DNA from: Sitta carolinensis
Lineage: Eukaryota; Chordata; Aves; Passeriformes; Sittidae
Assembly: GCA_032173965.1 (NCBI GenBank)
Contig: CM063284.1
Location: forward strand, 105,028,410 to 105,092,409
Length of the DNA stretch: 64,000 nt
Reading direction: 5' to 3'
This document shows positions 48,270 to 61,405 of the stretch, piece by piece. Both the position numbers and the translations under genes were made by a program. Position 1 is the first letter of the stretch, and the number at the start of each line of letters is the position of its first letter. The notes under the pieces were generated by a model, which saw only the letters and a list, made by a program, of their open reading frames with translations, did not search any database and was not told the DNA's origin.

Positions 48270-51200
48270 GTGAGCTGTTTCTACAGTCCTTCAAAATTGT
48301 TCAGGAGCCTCGTGGATCTGAAGAACAACTAAGTGTCAGAGGTTTGCCAGGTTTTTTTGCAGCTATATCATATTACTTGTTCTAATAAACATGCTGTTTC
48401 TTCACACACTCTCTAACATACAGACAATATGGAAGGCAACATAAAGTTTAAAAATATTGGAATATTGAGCAATCTTTCTCTTCAAAGCACCCTAACCACA
48501 TGTAAAAGTGAATAAACTTATGCTCATTTCCTTCTATGTGCAAATTAATTGAAGACTTTTTTGTTTGCAAAAAATAATACAACTTCAGACCAGAGAAATT
48601 CACGCTGGTTTTGCAATTACTTCAGATGAAAAATTCATTTATGTTACTGTGTGCTCCCAATCACCTGAATATTCCTGCTTAGAAATCAGAGACATTACAG
48701 AGCGGGTTCCCAGGTTGTCACTGAACTGATAAAGACTGTGAGCAGAGAGCTGACTGGTGTTACAACTCTGTAGCAGTGGCACAGAGTAAACAAGCTCTAC
48801 AGACATGCAAATGCATACACTGGTATCAAATAAAGATTTAGAAGTAGATAAACTTCATAGATCTTTATTCTGGAGTCTGGCAAAGGGAATCATTGGCTTC
48901 AACAGAGAATGTTTCTCTATCAAGGACATAGAAGGATGCAGTTTAAAATTTGTAATGTCTTCAGATGTTCCCCTTTTTCAGCAGAAGCAACAATGAATAA
49001 ATTACTATGTATATTTTGGACTACATTCCCTTTAATGACATTTCATTACACTGTTTACTTTTTTATGCTGGTCACCACTGAACTAGCATAACTGCTTTTA
49101 TGGGAAAATTGAAACTGTATTTTCAATGAAAATGGAATCAATTGTTCAATTTCCTCTTCCTTATCATCTAGCATCTTCTCCATAGCAAGTAATGCTGTGC
49201 CCATTTCCACCAGCAGCTGGAGAGCCACTCAGGATGCTGGAGTAGGGGCTGAAAAGGGAATGACACCTTACAAAAAGCTGGCAAACGTTTACTTCTGACT
49301 CAAACTACATTCCTCATACACAGGGCATGTGTAGCACTGTCACAGTCTGGCAAAGAGAAAGGAAATAATTCCCCTTGCTGAAATAGTTCAGCTTGCTACT
49401 CCAGAGAGTAGAGAGAAGGGGAAGGACTGAATAATGCTTGTCTTTAAAACCCACTAATATACTTCCCACTAAAAGCTCAGGAAAGAGAGAGCCACATCCC
49501 TTCCTAATCCACACAGGGAGGGATGCAATGTCTTTTAGGCATCCCTCTCAGGAATTTTGCGCAATTTTGACATGGTCAAAAATTATTCCAATTTCCTTTT
49601 TAAAGTGATCCACACTGCTATGATTCTACAACAGACTCTTTTTCTCATTGTTATAAATTATTGCCAGTGTCCCTATTACCACCATTAGTACTACACTGTA
49701 TTGTATTTCTATTAAAAGTATCGGTGCATAATTATTGCTCTCTTTATTAATTTGATGGGATTCTTCTGGCCCAGACTCTTCAGATCTGGCTCCAGAGAAG
49801 AATTTTCTGACAATGAGGAAATGACACAAGCTGTTGGTGTTTGCTAGGAAAACCAGTAAGGAATCCTAAGGAGGAGTCTACCAAGATTGAATCCCATAGA
49901 TGCCTCTGAAACAGAGCATGTCCTATGCACTGAGTCTGCATCCCAGATAAGCTGACAAGTTGATGATGCTCCTTACATCATAGTTAGTCAGCTACAGCAC
50001 AACTGCTGTTACATCTGCTTTGGACGGGGGTAAGCATGGGACTGGACCTGGGTGACTTGACCTGCGTGAATTTCATGCAGACCCAGTTTCAGTGCATGGC
50101 ATCTGCTAAATGGTGTAGAGCAAAACAAAAACTAGCAGTTTGCTTGGTCTCCAGCTGCTAGTTATGCTCCTTCAAAACATTTTTTTTATTTTCTTTTGAA
50201 AAAGGTCCTGGCAACAAGAGACAACTACCATAGTCAAAAGGGCGGGATTTAAGGAGATAGTGGACATCTGAAAGTCATGCATAATGTTTATGCTCATAGA
50301 TTTCCACACAACTTAGAAGGTGTGAAATAAAATACTGTGCCTTTGTCCCATAATGAAGGCAAATTCAAGTAGTTCTGTGATTTTTGCCATTAAATGTTTG
50401 GAAAAAAACGAGAGTTTTCTTCTGATTTTTTCATCTTTCTCTGTTTTGCTCAATAAATGAACAAAAAGGAATATATGACAAACTTGCAGGTCCCTGTTTT
50501 GCTGAGTTCTCTTTTGCATATTGCATAACATTTCCCTGTAGATCCAGAAATAGTTTGATTAGAGGTAACAGTTTTCACTAATTTATAGATTTAAAGGTCT
50601 GTGGATCAGCTCCTGAGATAAAGAGTAGTGATGTTCTTTACCTACTACAGAATAAAAATGTTCCTTCATCTTGTTCTCCTTTTATCTTCCTCTCTTCTTC
50701 CCTACACCTTTCAAATTTCATAACCCTACGGAGGTCCTAACTATTTTGTTATGGGTTTTTTGTGCCAATCTTGCAGTTTTCTTGTTCTGCAGATGGTGGG
50801 AATAGGTTGTAGGCACAGGAAAGTCTGGATGACCACCCATTAGAATTCAGGTAACTTTGGTCTGCTCTTAAAAGGGTGGATTTCAGAAACACATTAAAAA
50901 AGAGCTCTTACATAAAAGTTTTGCCAGACACATAAAATGGGTCAAAATATGAATTTAAACTGGCTTTTTTCTTCCTATGAAGATGACATTCCCTCATTCA
51001 ACTTACATTTTGTGTTTAGACGAAACAGAAATTTCCACTATTTGGTTGTCTTTACAGATAAATGGGCACACAGAGCGCTATACTGCTGAACTCATCCTTT
51101 TTTCATGGCACAAATTAAAAGTAACACTTTGCTTTAAAAAAGCTTAGAGCCCAGATTTGGTCAACTCTATACTATTATTTAGGACAAGCAGATTGCACAC

Positions 51201-54200
51201 AAAGCCACTCAAGGCAGTTTTTTACCTTCCTCTCACACCCTTCAATTCTGTTCCTGACATCATACAGAGTAAAGGAAGCTGTTTATAGCCCAAACTGCTG
51301 TAACAAAAGCCAGACACGAGTATCTGGGATACAATCTGCATGTGGGGGCGTAAGAGCTCCAAGCTGAATTTAACCAGAGGAACTACGGCAGTGGCTGGTC
51401 AGATACTTCCTGTGTGTTGCTTAGCAAGACACCCAGTAGTAGCAAGGCACATAACTGCACACGTGTAAGAAAGTCATCAGACACTTGCAATTAAACCCTA
51501 AGAGGGAAAAAGACCTGAGACCCAACACTCTGTCCACAGCTGCAGTCTCACTGTATTGCTGCATCCACAAAACAGAGATGTGCAAGCTGCAGACTCAGAG
51601 AGATTCATATATGCCCAAGAGACAAAAATAGATGCATTTAGACATCTCATGTGGACTGCTTTTATAGCAATTATTTGCTCCATAGAGACTTCTGTGTTTT
51701 TACTAATAGGAAAATGAGTGGCCGTACTATAAATGGGCTGTATAGAGACATATTGTTCGAGTTTCCTAAAATAACTTGGGCACCTTAATTGCAATTCCCT
51801 TTCTTAAAAGGGAAGTAGCCTTTGATGTGAAGCTTTAATCATGAACAAACTTTAAGCTACTCTGGGATCTACCATGATGCAGTTGTTCGAAGTGTCAGAG
51901 CAAGAACAAAACAATATTCATTAAATCCCAACTACAGGTAATGTCTGGTGAAAACTCATGGGAAAACTAATGTCTGTCACACAATGTACAAGCTATGTTG
52001 ACTCACTGCCACATAGACTTTAATAATTCTCATCAATAAGGGCACTTATTTGTATTTCTGCCCAGTGACTCCATAAATAGCATGTTAGAAAGCCTATGGG
52101 TTTTTTAGTTTATCAATCATGTGCAGAACAAAGATTTCGATTTTTTAGGAAGAGAGAGGAGACAATTTTGGCTTCCTTATGAAATGCTTGCTTATGTCAG
52201 CCAACACATGTTATTGTTTCTCTTTCACTGATACTCATTAAAATGCTTCCAATTCACAGGTGTGTGGAGATAAAGTAGTTATGAAATTTGCTTCAGGCTA
52301 CATTTCCAGAAATCTGCTTGAGATCTTGGCACTGGCCAGGAAGTAGAAAACAAAGATAAAGTCCTTGACTAGAGACTCCTCTTTTCATTGCCCCTACACC
52401 TTCCCCCACCCTATTCACTGAAAGTAGTCACATTCCTTCAGATTTTAAAAGGGAAAGGTAGGAAAAAAGTTCAAAAACTATGCACCCAATTTAACATGTT
52501 TTCTTGGAAACACATTTTTTGAGTGAACTAATGATTATTGAAGAATTGGTTTTATTAATGATGTTTTATAATTTCTGATCACAATTTCTCTTTTTATCAG
52601 TAACTCTGTACTGACATTAGTCTGTTCCCCTTTAGATTTTGAGATGTAAGTGGGTACTTTTCAAAGGAAAATGTTCTCTAATGGAAAATTATGGAACATC
52701 ACAGAACACATATCTCTGACCAGGTAGATCTGCAAGGTCCAAAGAAGTAATACTCACTCATGTCCATAAAACTCATGTTCACTGCCTCAAGTCTGAACAA
52801 AAGCATCTAGTGATGGATGGAGTTGTAAGTCTCAAACAAGAAAAACATTTTGTGAAAATGGGTTGCCTGTGGAAAAATTCCCTGTTCATAGTTTTCAGAA
52901 TCTAGAAATTGTCAGGACATTGGACTATGTTATGGCATTTCTGGTCTGAAGAAACTCTGTGAGATATTTTAATTCCATCAGTACAACAAAGAGGGTGTCT
53001 TTTGATGGCCAAGAGTCAAAGGAAATGTTTCAAAATTCTAAATGACATGGTTTATTGAAAAGATTTTTTTTTTTCTATTTGTTTGAAGCAAGAATAGTTA
53101 ATGTTGGTATTTGTTTTGAGTTTTTGAGGACTTTGAGTTTTGTCCCAGTATTAGATACCCAGATCTCATGACTGAAATGGATGAAATTGAAACCGTCCTC
53201 TAAGTACAGAAAAGTTCCCTGGCATGTCAAGTTAGACCAGATAACTACAATTTTTCACCTAAAAATAGAAAGCAAAGCACTGAAATATTCACTGTGGTGT
53301 AGGCATATGTCCAAAAAGCAAGGAGCTGCACTGAATAAAAATACTACAGGTGGAAGTGTGCACTTTAAGCCACTGGCATGCAAAACTGTTCCCAGTTGGG
53401 CATTGAAACACCATGACTGACAAGTCAATTAACTATCAACCATCCTGAGACCTCATCATTGAATGAGGTGGAGAGTGGATGTATTGGTGGTCCTGTTCAG
53501 CAAATATCTTCTCCGAGGTGATAATGTCTTCAGAATTTCTATCACCATGCAGAAGGGATTTCAGAGTTAGAGCCTAATTCGGAAATGGGAAGGCAGATAG
53601 TGGAACACAAGCTTGAAATAAATGCAGGTGAAAGAGAAACACTCAAACAGAGTTTCAGCCGTTTTTAGCAAGTCTATTTATACCTCACCATATCCTTTGA
53701 AAACATAAAATTCTAGTCCTAATTTATTAATGGAATGTGCCAGCACCAAGTTATTTTTAAATTTAGAATATAAATGGCCTTCATGAACTAGAGCAAGCAG
53801 GCAGCATCTGACATGAGTCTCAGAGCTAGTGTGAAATTTACTTTTAAATTGCTGCTGTCTTTCCAAAAATTATGCACCGTGAGCATGTGTCTTCACTCGT
53901 GTTAGCTTTTTCTTTAATTAGAAAACAGAACCGCAGGAAGTGGCACATAGAAAGAATCTTGCCCTTGCTCAGATGTAAATAACCCTCTCAGCTTATTTCA
54001 GCTGTTTCTTCCCAGTTAAATTCAAGTTGTCAGAGGGATGCGATCCTGAAAATAAAATCAGAAATTTCAAGCTATTTGTAAACATAAGAGGCAAAGGTTA
54101 CTTGTATTTTATTTTATTTCCCAACCTTTTTCTTCTTCTAGGGCAAACAGAAAATGGGGACTGAAGAAAACTGAAACAAATAAATTAGAGAGGGTTTTTT

Positions 54201-55039
54201 AGCTCCTGGGGACTCTTATTCCCAATATTAAGTGCAATGAAAAAGGGTATTCTTCTGTAGAACTGTTCCTCAAAAGAACCTTGCAAGTCAGTCTTCAGCC
54301 AGCTCAAATTATCTGCCCTTTCAGTTACACACTGTTGACTTTTTCCATCCTCATCACAACTTTATAAACCCATTAGAGGCATGCATTTGAGTGTTTTAGG
54401 GAATGACTAGACACAGCAAATGATTTCCTATAAATAATTTATTCAACGACTTCAAAATTCTCTACGTTCCTGTAAGGACTGCCTGTCACAGAGCAATGCT
54501 GGTAAGAAAGAGCAGCTTTCTTCCCTGGTTTCACCACCTGACCCAGGGCCCCTTCTACAACACACAGAAAAGCTGCTGAAATTTCTCCTAGGTTTTGTCC
54601 CTCTGCCATCTGAGTTAGAGGGAATTTTTCTAACAATTTTTGCAGAAACTGAATGAATACCAGGACCTTCCTGATCTTCTTCGCCTTCTGAGAACAAAAT
54701 GTAAAACTGAATTGTTTGCAAAAAAATGTACTTGAGCACGAGTCAACTTTGGGACAAAAAATGTGGCAGCCAAGAGTCTGATCTCACAAGCTCCTCAAGA
54801 AAAATTATTATAAAGAATGAGGTTTTAGAAGACTAAAACATTGAAGGGTTTGTAAAAGTTCAGTAAATCCTTTTCATACTGAGTTTTCTCTGTGTTCATA
54901 TTTTCAGGATCTAGTACACATAAAAGTGGGTTTAGAGGTGTTTTAGAACAGGTGAAAATATTTATATTTATTTTCATTAGTCTTGCATTAAGAGAAGGCT
55001 GAACTTTAATATTTGTTCATGTGAAAAATCGAAGGTCTT
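48270..55039. other. Unique non-coding sequence
   Basis: No gene or clear transposon over nearly 7 kb. An ATTCTATG-like scrap occurs at about 49618-49630 (TGCTATGATTCTAC), but upstream sequence does not match CR1 well enough. T-runs lie at 50180 and 53064-53074. Open frames are all below 100 codons without recognisable domains. Confidence 0.5.
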
Positions 55040-55290
55040 CCAAGAAGACAAGTGCAAATGGCCTCAAGTTGCACCATAGAAGGTTTAAAAGAGGTATTAG
55101 GAAGATTTTCACATGGAAATGCTGGTAAATCATTGGAACAGATTTCTATCCCTGGAAGTGCTCGAAATAATTGTAGGAATGGCAGTTGAGGATGTGGTTT
55201 AATGGTGAACGTGGTGGTGGTGTTAGATTTAGGGTTGCACTCGATAGTCTTAAGGGTCTTTTCCAAGCTTAGCAATTCCATGGTTCTGAG
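55040..55290 (+). mobile_element. CR1 retrotransposon 3' end, forward orientation
   Basis: Clear CR1 3' terminal sequence. GTGCAAATGGCCTCAAGTTG lies at 55052-55071, GGTTTAAAAGAGGTATTAGG at about 55082, CATTGGAACAG at about 55131, CCCTGGAAGTG at about 55150, GATGTGGTTTAATGGTGAAC at about 55192, GTTGCACTCGATAGTCTTAA at about 55234, and GGGTCTTTTCCAAGCTTAGC at about 55254. It closes with ATTCCATGGTTCTGAG. The GGCTGCCCAGGGAGGTGG block between CATTGGAACAG and CCCTGGAAGTG is absent. The copy is old but well aligned. Confidence 0.92.
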
Positions 55291-56237
55291 AGCAGTTTTT
55301 GACTTGAGAAGCAGTTTGATACATGTTGGTGTTTTGATACTTGAAACATGCATTTGAAACATTTCTGATACGGGCATATTTACTAAGAAGGTTTTAGATG
55401 TATTGAACTCGTAACCCATACTGTAGCATCCAAAACAACAAATTCCTACTCTATTAGCAGTCCTATGTCTGTCAGTCAAGCTTCTGCAGCATCCTTGAGT
55501 TGTTTTTGAGGTAAAAATTTCAGATAAGTCTTTCTCCTTACCTTTGTCACTGAAATTTAAAAATAAGTTGAATTATTAATTAAGATTAAATGTAGTAGCT
55601 GCATGTGAATACACTGGCAATTCATCTATCAATTTTAGCACTGAGAATGTTTAAATTATCTCACCTCAGTGCCTGATAAACAATCAATGGACTTCATTTA
55701 ATAGTTTCACCTCCAGTGCTAATTGTATCAATTAAAATTAAATTATTCTGATTTTTATTCCATGTAGTTATTTGGCGATATGAGACCTCTGAATAGATAC
55801 TATTGATTTGGGGTAACCAGGCATCATCTATCACAGCTATGAAGGCAGGAATTACATTTAAATAGTGGGCTATTATTTTCTGAATGTCTTTGTGGACAAA
55901 TAGGGTAGCGGAAGCAGGATAATTAGGAACATGCACTAATTTGTCTTCTTGATTTATAGATGTATGATTCCTGAAAATAAAATGAGGTCTACAAAGTAAT
56001 CAAGCAAAGCTGGCAATAGGTGACTCTTTTAGCAGAATGGACAAACGATTCATGTGCTACCAGTTTTTAAAAGGTGTTTAGACAGCTAAAAGAACTACTT
56101 TGCCTCCTGATGAGATTTACAGCAGTGCCTAAAATGATTTTTGGACTGTTAGAGAGAAGCAGAGTAAGACCCTAAAAAAGAAGAGAAAGATCTTTCATTG
56201 CCCCAAATTATAACTACCACACTAAAAAGAACCATAC

Positions 56238-56254
56238 AAAAAAAAAAAAAAAAA
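56238..56254 (+). repeat. Poly-A tract (A17)
   Basis: Seventeen adenines in unique sequence. No upstream retrogene recognised. Confidence 0.9.
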
Positions 56255-57179
56255 TCCATGATGTGTGACAAAGATAACTCTTGTGCAATGTTCCTGAGGT
56301 CGTGGAGGTATAGAAACAACAACAGTTTTTACAGAATATCTGAAGCTACTAGTAAGCTGAAAAAAACCATGAACTCATAAATTGCTTTAGGCTGGATTCT
56401 AACAGTTCTCATTTTCTGGATGTTCCTGAGGTAGTTGACATACAAGTGCAACCTCATTTTGATCCCATATGGCTAGAGAAAAATGGGCTAACAGTGAGGT
56501 TTAGATCTCACCCCTCCAAGGAAGATGCCTGTTACAATCATGAATTGTGGTTCATGCCAAATATATCCCCATACAGGCATTCACGCATTTCTTAAAGTGT
56601 CCTGCGTACTTCTGAGCAGAGAAGCCACTGGTATAGATGCAAAGGTGCTTTCTAAGCAGTGAAACAATGTTTTTCAATGAACTGTGTGACAGGCCCTGGG
56701 AGATGAGTCTGAAACTTTACAAAGCCATGTATAAGGAGTTGCTGGGATCTGTCCCACAATGCCAAGATGACAGAGTTCCCAGTGCAACTAGAAGCAAAAG
56801 TCATGTTAAGCACAGAAATACAACTTCGAAACAGAACAGTGATCTCTGGGAACATCTTGGGCAGGTGACAGCTGATAAGAGTTTTGGAAAAACAAATTTC
56901 AGATTGAGATCCTTTCACACATTTGCCATCATGCAGATCATCAAGGCTTTGTTTATATCTCCGTAAATCCACCTTCAAGGACAGGCTTGATGACCAGAGC
57001 TCAGGCATAACTGGTTTGGCATGGCTGTGAAGACTCGATATACACCATCAGGCAACACAGAGGGTTAATCAGGCTGGCTCTTTGTGGTTAGTGTGCAAGC
57101 TGCCTACAAAGAGAGCACTTGGTAGAAAAGCAGGAGGAAGGTAGAACATGCCATGTGCTTACAGACACATGCTGCATCT

Positions 57180-57420
57180 TTTAGAGCTTCATGAAAAATC
57201 AAACCTTTGTAAAGTTGTGGCAAATGAAGAATCAGCTAAAACATTCATTGTCAATGCAAACCCCCATGCAACTGTCTATATTTATAGTAATTAATCTCAT
57301 ATGAATTAATCTTTGATTGGATTTATTCACACAGTTAGACTGTCAACCAAAACGCAAAGATCTTATGAAATCTACTTGAGGTTTTAAAATTGAATTGATA
57401 AGGAATTTGGCATTAATCTA
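57180..57420. promoter_or_regulatory. Enhancer-like AT-rich segment (possible conserved non-coding element)
   Basis: The segment carries a SOX-type CATTGT (57246-57251) followed two bases later by a POU octamer-like ATGCAAAC (57254-57261). It also has a homeodomain TAATTAAT (57288-57295), a second GAATTAATC (57303-57311) and a TGATTGG CCAAT-type word (57314-57320), all within 80 bases. Such clusters are typical of developmental enhancers in vertebrate gene deserts. Conservation cannot be shown here, and AT-rich DNA produces many such words by chance. Confidence 0.3.
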
Positions 57421-58968
57421 CAACTTTTCTCACAAAAAATGGAGATATTCTCAGCGGTAAAAATGATGCCTATTAACTAGGATTACTTTACCAGAAACCA
57501 GATGCCAAAAACGTAATTACTTGACAACCAAAAAGCAGAGTTGCTGCTTCATCACTGCAACACTAAATTAGTCTAAGAATGAAAATATATAATTTCATTA
57601 TTGTCTTTAGTTTAAATATAGCATATTTTCATTCCCGAATGCCTTTCAAACTTATTCTAAAACAGAAAAAAAAGGGTTTCTAATCTGGCTTTCCTAACTG
57701 CAAATATTTTGATTTTTAGCAATAAAAATGCCTGGCTGAGATCAGTGAATATTTATACAGAATCTGAAGGAGTACAAACAGAAGGCACAGCCCATTTATT
57801 CTTTTGAAGGCAAAATTTTGTCCTTTATTTTGCATCTTGAGGCACAGAAAAACCTTCTGTAGAAAAAAATAACAAAGTTACTATTATACAGCAGCTACTC
57901 ACTGCATAAAATTTGCTCTGTCCAATGCCCAGTTCTGCTTCTCCTTGATGCCAATGTCGTATTTTGGAACCAAATTACAAGAATGAAGATCAGCTTGGTC
58001 TTGAGAGTATGCAAGGATGTCAGGAAAAGCGCTACACACTATTTGAGTTGGAGACAGTGGATGAACAGTGGATGGAAAGGAACTGAATCTTTATAGTTAG
58101 GGGTACTTATTGCAAATAAAGTAATAAAAATTATTTTCTGATCTGTCATATGAGTAGATGCAGCCCTTAACCAGTGGATCCAACATCATTCCACTAAGAT
58201 AGGGAGCAGGGAGCATGAACTCAAAGAGCGATATTTAGAGCAGAAAGACAAACTCCATGGTGGTGTAATGCACAGTTAAGGGTTTCAGGGAGCCTTTGGA
58301 TGAGGAGTGAAAAAATGAACCTATGGAGTTTAATCCAGTTGCTACTCTCTGGATGATGGACTAAGTGGAAAGCAAGATTCCTGGGGCATGAAGGGCAAGA
58401 AATGAGACAATTGTGGGATGTTGCTTGCTGGAACAGGAGAAGAAAACAGCTCTGATGCACCAGGGGCAGAGATCTGCAGTCACTTACTGAACAGAAGATT
58501 CTTCTGCTGAAACACAGAGACAAGACAGCAACACAGAAAGTGCACACACGAGAGGCGTACGTGCTAATAGCATTGATTGTCCATATGTGACTTCATTACA
58601 GCCTCTGAACTACTCCTGCAGGGCCTCCAGAGGAGAAAATCCATCACGGGGCTCCTCAGTGCACAGCTGGTACTGAATGGCAGCACTTCCACCCAGGTTT
58701 CCACACAGAAACCCGACCACCAACTGGAACCAGCTCTCATGTGCAATTGTTCCAGCCAAACTTTGCTTTTGATATGGAAATTAAATACTAACCACTCTTC
58801 TCCTGGGCTGAGAGCTCTGCCAACCATCAGCCTAGTGAGGACTTTTTTAGCAAAAATGTATTCATTTCTCTGAGCTGAAGTTTTGTCATGTGTAGAATGA
58901 GTCACTCTTTACTAGTGCAGTAATACCGATCTGCACTTTAATCACAGATTCCCATCTGTACCATTTAT

Positions 58969-59023
58969 TTTATGCTAAATTATTAAGCATAAAATTATTA
59001 AGGAATTTATGCTAAAATATTAA
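58969..59023. repeat. Short diverged tandem duplication
   Basis: TTTATGCTAAATTATTAA (58969-58986) recurs with one mismatch as TTTATGCTAAAATATTAA (59006-59023). Between them another AAATTATTAAG copy is present. A local AT-rich duplication. Confidence 0.8.
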
Positions 59024-60070
59024 ACCATTCCAGCCACAATTTGAATTTTGTCCTGTCTTGCCACATTTTACCCTTTTTCACTTCCTTTCCTTTTTCCGAT
59101 AAATTTGTCTCCCCCCATTTTTCACCCACTCAGACAACATCAGCATTTTTCTTATATTCTAGTATTTTCCAGCAGCAAACACAAGCCTGAGTCTATGAAT
59201 CATTAGGAAACCTAGACATATCTGCTTCCTTTAGCATTTAGTGTTTTCTATCTTGAATTTACTTTTTCTTAAAAAATGAAAATCAGCGTATAATTTCATT
59301 GTTTCAGGACATTCAGGATAGATCTGAATTAAGGAGAATCAACCAAGAAGTTCCAAGAAAAATCAGGAAAAAAATCCCCATAAAGCAGAAAACAAAGTCC
59401 TGTTGTTTCTTTAATCTAAATTTGGTTGGCAGATTTGAGTTCTGGAACTTATTCAGTTAGAGTCTACTAGGGACATTAATTTCACTCAAATTTTAATTTT
59501 AAAAATGACTATATAACCTCAAGGGTAACATTTAAAGCTAAACTAACCTCATGCTTACTCACTAATGATAAAAGTGAAAACAGCATTATGGCAACTCAAA
59601 CTCAAATGTTAGTATGCACTTTAGACTACAAATAAAGTGCCATTTAGCCACTTATCTACATAATGTTGAGTTAGATTATACTAATTCAGAAAAAAATAAC
59701 AAGAGTTCTAACAATATCAGTATTCATGTGTTTAAAGGTGTTTTTATAATTTTTAGAGTTTGAAAGAACAAACACAGCAGATGGATAAACAAACTCAAAT
59801 GGATGGTGCTCTATGAATTATGAACCTCAGCCAGAAATAATGTCAAAATTTAGCTGACATTAAAAATCTCATGCTACCAGTACCTCTGTCACTAGCTTCA
59901 GGACCAGACCAGCTACCTCTGTGACAAGGCAAAATAATTAAAGAGAAGCTATAAAGAAGACATTGCTGCAATTAAATCATTCCACTAGTAAGCTGTCACA
60001 CACTAAGCAGTTAGATCATGCAAGGAAAAAGCAGTCAGTTTTACAGCAAAACATATCAGTATGAACTCTC

Positions 60071-60147
60071 TTGTTTTTTGGGGGTTTTGTGTTTTTTTGT
60101 TGGGGTTTTATTTGTTTGTTTGTTTGTTTGTGGGGTTTTTTTGAGGC
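60071..60147. repeat. G/T-rich tract with (TTTG)5
   Basis: Five perfect TTTG units at 60111-60130 sit inside a strand composed almost only of G and T. G runs lie at 60080-60084 (G5), 60102-60105 (G4) and 60132-60135 (G4). Similar T/G simple repeats are frequent in bird genomes. With three long G runs it falls one short of a simple intramolecular quadruplex. Confidence 0.88.
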
Positions 60148-61350
60148 CGTTTATTTCCAACATACCAGCTTGAACATGGCATACATCAGTAACTGATATT
60201 CACAGCAGTGGGTTATCATACTTCTTATTCACCTCTGTAGGATTAAGAAAGGGTTAGGAATGAAAAAATGTGACTATTCCCTTGCATAATTACTTGGTGT
60301 TTGATCATTACACAAAAATTGCACAATGGCACAGCTCCCTGACAATGGGGAAGGGCAGCAGCCCCTCCAGCAAGGGTTCAATCCCACAGTGCCAAAACAA
60401 GGCAAGTGGAGGAGATCCAGTGGCAGTCCCTGGCTTAGTCTCTGGCTGTCATCAAGCACATTCTCTGTGAAAAGAGCATGTCCAAGGGCAAGAAGGAAAG
60501 TCAAGTCAACAAGGGACTGCACAGCATTATCACAGTTAAGTTTATGCAAAGGCTGAGCACCAAGGCTTCCTAGGCCAGTAGGGAGGTGGGTACTTCATTC
60601 AGATTCTCTTTATTTTGTCTTTCTGCTGAGCACTCATGGCACTCATCCATGAAGGACCATAGTCTGAGCAGCTGTGCAGTCTTGGAGCTTATTAGGGAAT
60701 AGACTGGTTTTAGCTATCTTTGTAAATGGATCAGCAAAATGAAATTTATAGCTTTACATACTAAACTTGTGTTAATACAGTGATTAAATGATTTGTTGTT
60801 CATTCTTGTTCTTGTGCTGCTTGAGCAAAAGATTAAAAAAAAGCTGCCAATATTTGGCCTTCTTTGGAAAACTAGAACAAATATTTTTAAGTGAGAAAAT
60901 ACTAACGAGGCAAAATGGAAAATAAAATATCAAAAGGTAAATGAGGAATTCTGATAGCTCACTTCCTTAAAAATAAAAAGGAAATTAATCAAAATTTACT
61001 TTATAACCAAGATGGCCATCAGTTCTATGAAACCACAGCAGCTGGAAAATACATTTCCATTTCTGTGCATGTTGTTGAACCAGCTAGAACTCTTACTTAC
61101 AGTGTGTTGAAAGATGCTACATTTGAGAATACAGTTGTTATTGTTTTCAAATTTATAGACATACCTAGAGGTAATTGTAAACTATTTGAGCAACTGCCAT
61201 AAGCTACCCTGAAATGACTGGCAGCCTTTCACAGCAGTTACTCAAAAGGAAGTTATAATCCCAATACAGGCAGATGAACAATTATGGGAACACCAGATAT
61301 GTCTGGAACCAATTTTTTTTTTCCATTTTTCTAGCAGATTTCATCTGAAA
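60148..61350. other. Unique non-coding sequence
   Basis: No gene or repeat family recognised. Modest-length open frames near 60270-60556 on both strands have no recognisable domain. Confidence 0.55.
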
Positions 61351-61405
61351 TGCAGCACTGGAAGGGACCTCCTGAGTTACTGAATCCAATTTCCTATTAT
61401 CACTG
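61351..61405 (-). mobile_element. Short CR1-like scrap, reverse orientation
   Basis: GCAGCACTGGAAGGGACCTC followed by GAGTTACTGAATCCAATTTC resembles the complement of a CR1 terminus (GGAAGGGACCTC...TCATCTAGTCCAA). Only about 55 bases match and the call rests on one strong word, so the family and age are uncertain. Confidence 0.45.

Larger units (their letters stand above)
55291..60070. other. Unique non-coding sequence
   Basis: No gene recognised. Overlapping open frames on both strands at 56637-57008 (109 and 118 codons) share the same DNA and neither resembles a protein family. A further pair lies at 58221-58905. These look like chance openings. An AT-rich enhancer-like segment at 57180-57420 and a small repeat at 58969 are listed separately. 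Confidence 0.5.

Noticed and set aside
49560..49632. Possible CR1 terminus because of TGCTATGATTCTAC
   Set aside because: The preceding bases do not match the CR1 3' UTR in either orientation.
50800..50860. GTCTGGATGACCACCC as an old L3/CR1 relic
   Set aside because: One short word only; no second diagnostic segment.
55006..55479. 157-codon antisense open frame
   Set aside because: More than half of it is antisense to a CR1 3' end, so it is a by-product of the transposon.
56637..57008. Overlapping 109- and 118-codon frames on opposite strands
   Set aside because: Both cover the same DNA, neither resembles a protein family, and there is no exon-like boundary.
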